The notes under the pieces are model-generated. The model was not told the origin of the DNA. It saw nothing but the letters and a program-made list of their open reading frames with translations, and did no database searches. A program made the translations under genes and the position numbers. DNA of 36,477 nucleotides from Chthonobacter rhizosphaerae (GTDB taxonomy: Bacteria; Pseudomonadota; Alphaproteobacteria; Rhizobiales; Pleomorphomonadaceae): positions 1-36,477 of the forward strand of contig NZ_JACDIS010000021.1 in assembly GCF_013839525.1 (NCBI RefSeq). The letters run 5' to 3'. Numbering within the stretch: position 1 is the stretch's first letter; each line of letters opens with the position of its first letter. Below, in pieces: positions 30,579 through 36,477 of the stretch.

Positions 30579-33047
30579 TTATGCCCGTTTCGGGAGAAAC
30601 TTACGAAGCAACGCTTGTGCCCGAGACGACAATCTCTTCGCATCCGCCGCCTGTTTCGCCTCCCGTCTCCTCCGGGCAATGACCTCATCTTGTAAAAGAG
30701 CCGCCTGCTTACGCTGTGCCTCATCAAACCCTGTAGGCTTCGCCCGGTGCGCGAAGGCAATTTCTTCTCGTCTCCCGATCTTTTCCCAGTATTCCATTTG
30801 CTGCTCTATGGACAACAGAAAAAGGAACTCATTATCGACCAGCGCCGGATAGGCGGACACGAGCAAATCAATATCGACGGCCTCCCGTAGGGCTTGGAGC
30901 CTCCTCTGACGCTCTCTTTCGGCGGCTTGCTGCCGTTCGCGCGCGGCCTCTTCCTCGCGGCGCTTCTTTGCCGCTTGTGCTTTTTGGCGCTTCTCTGCCT
31001 TCTCTGCTCGGAGGCGCTCCGCTTCCGCTCTGGCCTTGCGATCTTCCCGGACCTTCTGCCGCATCCGGGCAAACAAGATTTCGTCCGCGAACACACCCTC
31101 GATTTTGCTGGACGGGTTTTCAGCCTCTTCCTTGACGACCGCGTCCCACCATTCGTCGACACGGTCGAGCCCGTCCATGCCCTCCCAATAGGGGACGACC
31201 TGTACGATAGACATGCCGAGATTGGTCCGGACGACGGCGTACCGGGCGCATTTCCCCGGTTCCGCCGCCGTCAGGGTGTGAAGAGCCTGCGGCGTCATCC
31301 GGGGAAGGCCAGCGTGGCGGAGGCGGCTTTCCAGCTTGGATTTTGCGTTCGTGAAATCGTTGTCGGCCAGACGGACCTTGAAGTCATAGTCCGCCTTGGC
31401 AACCTCGTAACCGTGCCGGATCGCCGCCACACGATCCTCGAACTCCACCTTGCGGGTCTCGTAGTCCTTCCGGTCCCAATCCGTTTGCAACTTATAGTGC
31501 GCCATCGCCCGCTCGTGATCGCGGCGCAGCTCCTCCATGCGGTCCTGATAGGCCGCCATGGCGTTGGTGTGATGGGTCTGGCGCTCTTTTTCGAGATAGT
31601 CGATGGCGAGACGCGCCGCCGCCGCCGCTTCGAGCTGAGAGGCATATTGCGCCTGCCCCCACGCGTTCAGCAGCGCAGGCATCAGCTTCTCCCGCCCATT
31701 GACAACCGTCGGCATCATTTGCGGCGCTGCGGGGACATGCGCGGCCTGCTCCATCAGGGACCGCGTGACGTAGCTCGGAGGCATCCGGGGAACGGACGGG
31801 GCCTGCCCCTGCACGGGCTGCATGCGGGGATCGGGCGGCAGCGGGCGCTTCGGCGGGGCGCCTGGCACAGGGTAATAGTCCGGCCCTCCCTTCTGCGGGG
31901 TCTCAAGCCCCAATTCGTCCGGATGCACGGGGCCGATCATGGTGGAGACCGTCTCCGCCACCTCCTTGCCCATCGCGAAATACACCTGCACGTCGCAACA
32001 GGTCAGGATCGTCCGGGCGTCCTTCTCCCCGTAAATGGTCTCCAATTGAGAAGTGTCGTGAAGGACCAGCATCAGCCGCACGCCCGCCGACGGATTGAGC
32101 CCAGCGGCGACGACCAACTCATTCATCCGCCCGAGGGCGTGGACCTCATCCAGCGCGAACAAGCAGCGTCCGCCGTCGGTCTCCTGCATCACATTCAAAG
32201 CCATGCGCACGAACAGGCGCAGGAATTTTCCGTGGAGGTCCAGATAGCCCCGGGGGATCACGAGGAAGAGGTCCAGCTTGCCCGTTTTCAATTCCGTCAG
32301 GTCGAAATCGGATTCCGCCAGCGCGTCCTGCATGACCTTGGAATCGAGCCACTTAGTGTTCTCCCGCGCAGCAGACAGAAAGTGCTCGAACTCTTTCCCT
32401 GCCTGCCGGATCGTTGCCGCCGCCGACTGGATAATTCCACCGCAACTGTCATCCATCGCCATCTTGTCAACGGTCTGATCCCACGCCTCCCCGGACTGCA
32501 TGAGGAGCATTCGGACGGTCTTTAGGTTTTGATACTCCCGGCGATAGGCAACCCTAACGAAGGCGATCAGGCCCGCGAGGATCGTCCGCGCCCCGCCGTC
32601 CCAATGCTCGGCCTTCGGATCGTGTGTGACGACCATGCCGTCCGACAGCATGTAAAGCTTCTCAATCACGTCCTTGGCCGTCGGGTCGATCAGGTCCAGC
32701 GGATTGAACCGCGCACGGAAACGATCCGGGATATCGGCCAGCTTGAACGCGTCGAGCGCCCGGAATTTTTGTCCTGCATGCGAGCGCGGCTTCCAGCAGC
32801 GCGTCGTGTTCTCGCCCTTGATGTCGATACAGACGACGTTGCGGGGTTCCGTGATGATGTTCGGAATGAGATACGCCGCGCCTTTCCCTGAACGCGGCAA
32901 TGCAGAGATCACAACGCCCGTGTCCGTGTGGACGCCGACCACCCTCTGCTCGTCCCGATCCTGACCCAGAAACACCATGCCCTTTTCGTATGTGGGCAGC
33001 TTCGCGCCGTCGAACGTGTACCTTTCGGTTTCAGGATCAAAGCCCAT
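30579..33047 (-). CDS. VirD4/TraG-type coupling ATPase
   Basis: An 822-aa type IV coupling protein that would bring the relaxase-DNA complex to a secretion channel. Walker A is ALPRSGKG (49-56) and Walker B is GRCLFALDEVHALGRM (Asp300, Glu301). Between them lie IPNIITEPRNVVCIDIKGEN and FNPLDLI, typical of TraG/VirD4. Unlike most members it has no N-terminal membrane helices and starts at once with MGFDPETERYTF. The C-terminal 350 residues are an unusual coiled-coil and Arg/Glu/Ala-rich extension after a Pro-rich linker. The start at 33047 has a ggaggg site; 33068 is possible. It lies next to the TraD-like gene and oriT. No T4SS genes are present, so it must use another element's channel. Confidence 0.85.
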   Translation of the reverse strand: MGFDPETERYTFDGAKLPTYEKGMVFLGQDRDEQRVVGVHTDTGVVISALPRSGKGAAYLIPNIITEPRNVVCIDIKGENTTRCWKPRSHAGQKFRALDAFKLADIPDRFRARFNPLDLIDPTAKDVIEKLYMLSDGMVVTHDPKAEHWDGGARTILAGLIAFVRVAYRREYQNLKTVRMLLMQSGEAWDQTVDKMAMDDSCGGIIQSAAATIRQAGKEFEHFLSAARENTKWLDSKVMQDALAESDFDLTELKTGKLDLFLVIPRGYLDLHGKFLRLFVRMALNVMQETDGGRCLFALDEVHALGRMNELVVAAGLNPSAGVRLMLVLHDTSQLETIYGEKDARTILTCCDVQVYFAMGKEVAETVSTMIGPVHPDELGLETPQKGGPDYYPVPGAPPKRPLPPDPRMQPVQGQAPSVPRMPPSYVTRSLMEQAAHVPAAPQMMPTVVNGREKLMPALLNAWGQAQYASQLEAAAAARLAIDYLEKERQTHHTNAMAAYQDRMEELRRDHERAMAHYKLQTDWDRKDYETRKVEFEDRVAAIRHGYEVAKADYDFKVRLADNDFTNAKSKLESRLRHAGLPRMTPQALHTLTAAEPGKCARYAVVRTNLGMSIVQVVPYWEGMDGLDRVDEWWDAVVKEEAENPSSKIEGVFADEILFARMRQKVREDRKARAEAERLRAEKAEKRQKAQAAKKRREEEAARERQQAAERERQRRLQALREAVDIDLLVSAYPALVDNEFLFLLSIEQQMEYWEKIGRREEIAFAHRAKPTGFDEAQRKQAALLQDEVIARRRREAKQAADAKRLSSRAQALLRKFLPKRA

Positions 33048-33105
33048 GGGACAGCCCTCCTGTCCCATATCCTGCCATTAACGAAGATTAATGAAAGATG
33101 AATGG

Positions 33106-33459
33106 CTACCCATCTTTCGGCGCGTTCAGAGAATTCACGGTCGGGGAGATGTCGGCCTGATCGCCTCCCCTCGCGGCATTCCCGTAAGCCGCGTTGACGG
33201 CGACAATACCGCTTTGGAGCCCGAGCCTGATCCGGTCTTTCGTGTCCTTCACATGCTGATCTGCTAGGGCCTTGATTGTCGCTTTCAGTTCGTCCGAGCC
33301 ATATTCCTCGACCAGCTGCCCGATCACATAGCGTCGCCTGTCCTCGGCCTTTTTCTGCTCCTGCCTCAGCCTTGCCTGAAGCTGCTTTTTCGCCGCTAGC
33401 TCTTGCGCGATTTTCGCTTCTGCCTCTGCCAGCCGCTCAGCTGTTGTCTTTCGTGCCAT
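33106..33459 (-). CDS. TraD-like relaxosome accessory protein
   Basis: A 117-aa protein starting MARKTTAERLAEAEAKIAQELAAKKQLQARLRQEQKKAEDRRRYVIGQLVEEYG. It resembles small conjugal transfer TraD/MobC-like proteins encoded beside MobA/TraA relaxases in Alphaproteobacteria. These helical proteins help assemble the relaxase at oriT. It is divergent from the relaxase across the proposed oriT and precedes the coupling-protein gene on the same strand. Confidence 0.75.
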   Translation of the reverse strand: MARKTTAERLAEAEAKIAQELAAKKQLQARLRQEQKKAEDRRRYVIGQLVEEYGSDELKATIKALADQHVKDTKDRIRLGLQSGIVAVNAAYGNAARGGDQADISPTVNSLNAPKDG

Positions 33460-33597
33460 GTGCCCCTCACGATACGTTCTGATCCTAGACCCGCTTCGCC
33501 GTCCGTGCGATGATACTCCGAGTTTGCTGTAGCCCCAAGAACGTAACAGCGCAGTTATACGTTGCTCCGCAACGTCTCACTCCCGGACCCGGAGAAA
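33460..33597. other. oriT: Origin of transfer (oriT)
   Basis: The gap between the divergent TraD-like and relaxase genes contains CAGCGCAGTTATACGTTGCT followed by ccGCAACGT. The perfect hairpin ACGTTGC/GCAACGT (33559-33575) lies right after the GCGCAGTTATAC stretch. This resembles the pTi/rhizobial oriT pattern (GCGCAATTATACGTCGC plus inverted repeat) as I remember it. A second pair, ACGTTCT (33474-33480) and AGAACGT (33538-33544), flanks the region. The nick is expected near the GCGCAGTTATAC stretch. Confidence 0.65.
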
Positions 33598-35364
33598 ATG
33601 GCCCAATACCGCTTCTCAGCCTCGATCATAGGACGGAAAAGCGGCAAGAGCGCTACGGCTGCCGCCGCCTACCGTTCGGCTGAGAAAATTCATGACCACA
33701 GGACCGGAGAGACCCACGACTACACCGCCAAACGCGGCGTCGTACACACCGAAATCATGGCTCCCGAAAGCACGCCCGAGTGGATGCGCGACCGCCATGC
33801 CTTATGGAATGCCGTAGAGGCTGCGGAGCGTCGAAAGGACAGCCAGCTTGCCCGCGAAATTACTCTCTCCCTTCCCCACGAGTTGAACGACCGGCAGCGC
33901 ATTGACCTGGTTCGTGGGTATGTGCGGGAGCAGTTCGTAGAGCGCGGTCTGATCGTCGATTTCGCGATCCACCAACCCGAAAAGCAGACAGACAGGCGAA
34001 ACCACCACGCCCACCTGATGATCACCATGCGCGAGCTGACCAGCGATGGGTTCGGCAAAAAGATCAGGCTGTCAGAGCCCGCCCGGATTTCCGGAATTGA
34101 ACGGGAACGCGAGGAGTGGGCCAACCATCAAAACCGCCTGTTTGAACGGCTCAATCTGCCGACGCGTGTTGATCATCGTTCCTATGAGGCGCGGGGGATT
34201 GACCGCATTCCGACCAAGCATCTGGGGCCGACGGCGGCCGCCATGGAGAAAGAGGGGAAGCGGTCCCGGCTTGGCGATGAGAACCGAGAGATCATCGCCG
34301 AGAACGCCCGTATTGCGGAAAACTACCGCCTTCAAGCGGAAGCCGAGAACACCCGCAAGCTCGTCCAGCCTCTACCGCCCGAGCACAAACGCCGCGACCT
34401 GTCCCGCGTCTACAATTACCGTGTCCGGAAAGCCCCTGACGTGCTTACGCGCCGTGAGGAGGCTTGGGCGCAGCGCGATCACGAGCGGAAAGTGAAGATC
34501 GAGCGTCGGGAGATGTATGCGCTGATCGAGCTTGGCCGGAAGCACGATCTGCAAAGGGTCCGCCTGGAAGCCGACCAGAAGGCCCGGAACGACACTTTCA
34601 AGCGCACCGTCGTCGAGGAAATGAACGCCATCGACCGGCGGATGCAGGCCAAAGGTGTTACCCGGTTCCTGCGCGACCTGACCGGCAAGTCCCGCTCCGA
34701 TCAAGAAGCGCGTGCCCTTCATGAGAAAACCCTGAGGGGCGTTATTGAACGCGAGCTGGAAGAACTCAAATCCTTAGAAAACACTCAGGCGCTCGAGGTC
34801 CGGCACCTGACAGATAAATACCAGCGGGCGAAGGCGTCTCTGGAGAAGGAGATCGCAACCCGACAGGACCGTCTGCAGCAGGCTTTGGAGCGTGCAATGG
34901 ACGACGAGCGCGACCGGGACAAGAAGAATTTCGAGCGGAGGCCTCCCCCTCTCCCAAAGCCCGAGCACTCCTACAAACCTGCACCCCCAAAGGGCGCGGG
35001 TCCCCCAAGGATGCCCGGAGACCAGGAAAGCTACGACCGCAAGGTTCAGGATTGGGCCCGTTCGGAAGAAGGCAGAAAAGCCCTCGCCCGCGATCCCAAC
35101 CCCAACCAGCACCGCCTCGACTTTGAGAAGGCCAAGCAGCCCGCGCGCGGCTTGACGCCGGAGAAGGAGCCCACGTCCGGCCCGCCCGCCCGTGGCCTGT
35201 CACCGCCAGAGCCGAATAAGAACGAGCCCGCACGGAATCTCGCGCCGCCGGAGAAAGAGGCCACACAGGATCGTCCGCGGAATCTGTCGCCGGAGCCGAC
35301 GCGGGATTTCGACAAGGCGACCGGGCGGGACCGCTACACCGGGCGCACACGCGGTCGGGATTGA
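33598..35364 (+). CDS. mobA: MobA/MobL family relaxase (MOBQ)
   Basis: A 588-aa relaxase that nicks oriT and leads the single strand during transfer. The N-terminal domain starts MAQYRFSASIIGRKSGKSAT; Tyr25 in AAAAYRSAEK matches the catalytic Tyr25 of the RSF1010/R1162 MobA. The metal-binding motif is NHHAHLM (135-141). VDHRSYEARGIDRIPTKHLGPTAAAMEKEG matches the conserved region after the relaxase core. The C-terminal half is charged coiled coil, then Pro-rich repeats of ARGLTPE/ARGLSPPE/ARNLAPPE/PRNLSPE (about 515-575), which look like a spacer or transfer signal region. The start at 33598 has a ggaga site and matches the family start. No helicase or primase domain is present. Confidence 0.9.
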   Translation: MAQYRFSASIIGRKSGKSATAAAAYRSAEKIHDHRTGETHDYTAKRGVVHTEIMAPESTPEWMRDRHALWNAVEAAERRKDSQLAREITLSLPHELNDRQRIDLVRGYVREQFVERGLIVDFAIHQPEKQTDRRNHHAHLMITMRELTSDGFGKKIRLSEPARISGIEREREEWANHQNRLFERLNLPTRVDHRSYEARGIDRIPTKHLGPTAAAMEKEGKRSRLGDENREIIAENARIAENYRLQAEAENTRKLVQPLPPEHKRRDLSRVYNYRVRKAPDVLTRREEAWAQRDHERKVKIERREMYALIELGRKHDLQRVRLEADQKARNDTFKRTVVEEMNAIDRRMQAKGVTRFLRDLTGKSRSDQEARALHEKTLRGVIERELEELKSLENTQALEVRHLTDKYQRAKASLEKEIATRQDRLQQALERAMDDERDRDKKNFERRPPPLPKPEHSYKPAPPKGAGPPRMPGDQESYDRKVQDWARSEEGRKALARDPNPNQHRLDFEKAKQPARGLTPEKEPTSGPPARGLSPPEPNKNEPARNLAPPEKEATQDRPRNLSPEPTRDFDKATGRDRYTGRTRGRD

Positions 35365-35411
35365 CACGACTCCACGCGTCCCCTATCGCCGTAGTGCACT
35401 AGGGGACGATC

Positions 35412-36050
35412 ATGAAAACGATAGCCCTGATTTCCCGCAAGGGCGGTACCGGGAAGACCACCCTCGCCTGCCATATCGCGGTCGCCTTGACGCTTCAGAA
35501 AAAGGCCGTGGCCCTTCTGGACCTCGACCCGCAGGCATCAGCCAGCGAATGGGGCGACGCCCGCGAAGCCGAGTTCCCGTTCGTCCAGTCCGTCGTCTCC
35601 TCCCGCCTTGGGAAGACTCTCGACGAAATGGCGAAGATCGGCGCGGACTATGTCGTCCTCGACACAGCGCCGCACACGGAATCGACGGCCCTCGACGCGA
35701 TGCGACTGTCGGACCTTGTCCTGATCCCGTGCCAGCCGTCGATCATGGACCTTCGCGCCATGACCAAGACGGTCGAACTCCTGAAAATCGTCCAGCGCCC
35801 CGCCTACGTCGTCATGAACGGCGTTCAGGCGCATTCGATGATCGCGAACAACGAAGCCGAGCGGACCATCGAACGGATGATCGGCCTTCCGGTTTGTCCC
35901 ATCAGGATTGGCGAGCGGGTCGCCTATAACCGCTGTTTGATCACCGGACAGTCGGCGCAGGAGACGGAGCCCGACGGCAAGGCGGCGCGGGAGATCGACC
36001 GCCTCCGTAAATGGATCGAAAGCACGATCGAGCAGAGGATCGCCGCATGA
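35412..36050 (+). CDS. parA: ParA-family partition ATPase
   Basis: A 212-aa small ParA. The deviant Walker A is SRKGGTGKTT (8-17), with ALLDLDPQASASEWGD and DYVVLDTAPHTESTALDAM downstream; it lacks the N-terminal DNA-binding domain of long ParAs. It drives segregation of plasmid copies over the nucleoid. It overlaps the next gene by 4 bases (ATGA), the usual link to a small partition partner. A GGTACC site lies inside its Walker A coding region (35445). Confidence 0.9.
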   Translation: MKTIALISRKGGTGKTTLACHIAVALTLQKKAVALLDLDPQASASEWGDAREAEFPFVQSVVSSRLGKTLDEMAKIGADYVVLDTAPHTESTALDAMRLSDLVLIPCQPSIMDLRAMTKTVELLKIVQRPAYVVMNGVQAHSMIANNEAERTIERMIGLPVCPIRIGERVAYNRCLITGQSAQETEPDGKAAREIDRLRKWIESTIEQRIAA

Positions 36051-36310
36051 AGCCGGATTTTGCCGCCGGGCTGAAGAAGCTGAAGCAGCCCGACCTCCTC
36101 CCGGAAACCGTGCCCGAGGAAAAGCCGAAAAAGCCCGTGCAGGCCAGCCGTGAGAAGAAGGTCTCGATTGCGGGGTATTTCGATCCCGAGGTCCGGGTGC
36201 AGCTCGCCGTTATGGCCGCCCGCCAGCGCAAGAACCAGGTCGATCTGATGGCCGAGGCCTTCAACCTCCTCTTCGAGAAATACGGGGAGCCACCAATCGC
36301 CCGGTCCTGA
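36047..36310 (+). CDS. Ribbon-helix-helix partition partner of ParA
   Basis: An 87-aa protein: a basic, flexible N-terminus (LKKLKQPDLLPETVPEEKPKKPVQ) and a C-terminal ribbon-helix-helix (KVSIAGYFDPEVRVQLAVMAARQRKNQVDLMAEAFNLLFEKYG). The RHH would bind the centromere and repress the operon; the flexible N-terminus would stimulate ParA. The start at 36047 overlaps parA by 4 bases. The SSB-tip gene follows 25 bases later. Confidence 0.82.
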   Translation: MKPDFAAGLKKLKQPDLLPETVPEEKPKKPVQASREKKVSIAGYFDPEVRVQLAVMAARQRKNQVDLMAEAFNLLFEKYGEPPIARS

Positions 36311-36317
36311 GCGCCAA

Positions 36318-36334
36318 CTATGAGACTTTCGGGC
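36318..36334 (-). repeat. Iteron-like sequence before the SSB-tip gene
   Basis: On the minus strand this reads GCCCGAAAGTCTCATAG, close to the Rep iterons (CCCGAAnCTTCATA). It ends directly before the ATG at 36336 and overlaps its leader, so Rep could repress this gene. Confidence 0.5.
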
Positions 36335-36335
36335 G

Positions 36336-36477
36336 ATGGACGACGAGTACGAGAAGGCGCGGGAACGCTATCGGCAGACCCACGACATGAACGCCGTCGC
36401 CAGCGCGTCCGAATTGTCGGAGCGCCTGCACGAGATCATGAAGGCCGGGGACCCCGAGGGGCTATCCGCCACCGTCG
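36336..36477 (+). CDS. Par-operon protein with SSB-like C-terminal tip, 5' part
   Basis: The gene starts here (MDDEYEKARERYRQTHD, then MNAVASASELSERLHEIM) and runs off the window end into the same frame at base 3, ending at 416; full length is 144 aa. It follows the RHH gene by 25 bases in the par operon. The C-terminal acidic tip DDDLPF is described at the other half. The leader overlaps an iteron-like sequence. Confidence 0.8.
   Translation, partial: MDDEYEKARERYRQTHDMNAVASASELSERLHEIMKAGDPEGLSATV
36355..36477. repeat. Terminal direct repeat, right copy (circular overlap)
   Basis: Identical over 123 bases to 1-123; see the left copy. The overlap shows the molecule is circular. Confidence 0.95.

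Noticed and set aside
30894-32525. Long plus-strand frame (543 residues) opposite the coupling protein
   Set aside because: It is an antisense shadow of a well supported VirD4-like gene; its Arg/His/Leu-rich composition is not protein-like.
1-36477. CRISPR arrays, rRNA or tRNA genes
   Set aside because: No regularly spaced identical repeats with unique spacers, and no recognisable tRNA or rRNA sequence, were seen by eye.

Overview
The window is one complete circular plasmid of about 36.35 kb, linearised inside a gene: bases 1-123 are repeated exactly at 36355-36477. The gene families (Rep_3 initiator with iterons, ParA plus ribbon-helix-helix partner, MobA/MobL relaxase with a small TraD-like protein and a pTi-like oriT, ArdC, Mrp antiporter genes) point to an alphaproteobacterial host. 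This is inference from family resemblance; no database search was possible.

Layout. (1) 35.4 kb through the join to 2.5 kb is the plasmid core: parA, an RHH partner, a 144-aa protein ending in an SSB-type acidic tip, the Rep_3 initiator on the minus strand, its iteron array, and small unknown genes. (2) 2.6-4.5 kb is a type II restriction-modification pair whose nuclease closely resembles R.KpnI. (3) 4.5-5.2 kb is non-coding and carries scattered CCGAATT repeats. (4) 5.34-15.36 kb is a visibly GC-richer insertion with a broken recombinase gene near its left edge and another before the stress-protein gene. It carries a Ca2+/Na+ exchanger, an eight-gene Mrp-type Na+/H+ antiporter operon on the minus strand and a universal stress protein. 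It interrupts an older segment whose broken ends remain as the 5' part of ardC on the right and the 3' end of an HNH nuclease gene on the left.

(5) 15.3-27.4 kb is phage-like: ardC remnant and XRE regulator, small genes, an SSB without its C-terminal tip, three translationally coupled genes resembling podovirus ejection/internal virion proteins (one with an N-terminal GH108 muramidase), an HTH regulator, two exported proteins sharing a C-terminal domain, and a minus-strand replication module. That module is an HTH initiator with three iterons inside its own gene, a DnaB-like helicase and a small unknown protein. No capsid, portal or terminase gene is present. (6) 27.4-30.0 kb has a possible small RNA, a serine resolvase with a res-like region, and a two-gene Pycsar anti-phage system. 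(7) 30.0-35.4 kb is mobilisation: a hairpin-rich non-coding stretch, a small gene paralogous to one at 16.6 kb, a VirD4-like coupling ATPase without a visible membrane anchor, a TraD-like accessory protein, oriT and the MOBQ relaxase. No type IV secretion channel is encoded, so transfer would need a helper.

Taken together this is a mobilisable plasmid with two replication modules (plasmid-type Rep_3 and phage-type HTH/DnaB), two defence systems (KpnI-like R-M, Pycsar), a salt/alkali stress cassette and a partial virion gene set. The least explained parts are the ejection-protein trio outside any phage, the twin exported proteins, the SSB-tip protein in the partition operon, the paralogous YRK/DAP small proteins, and the second origin inside an initiator gene.
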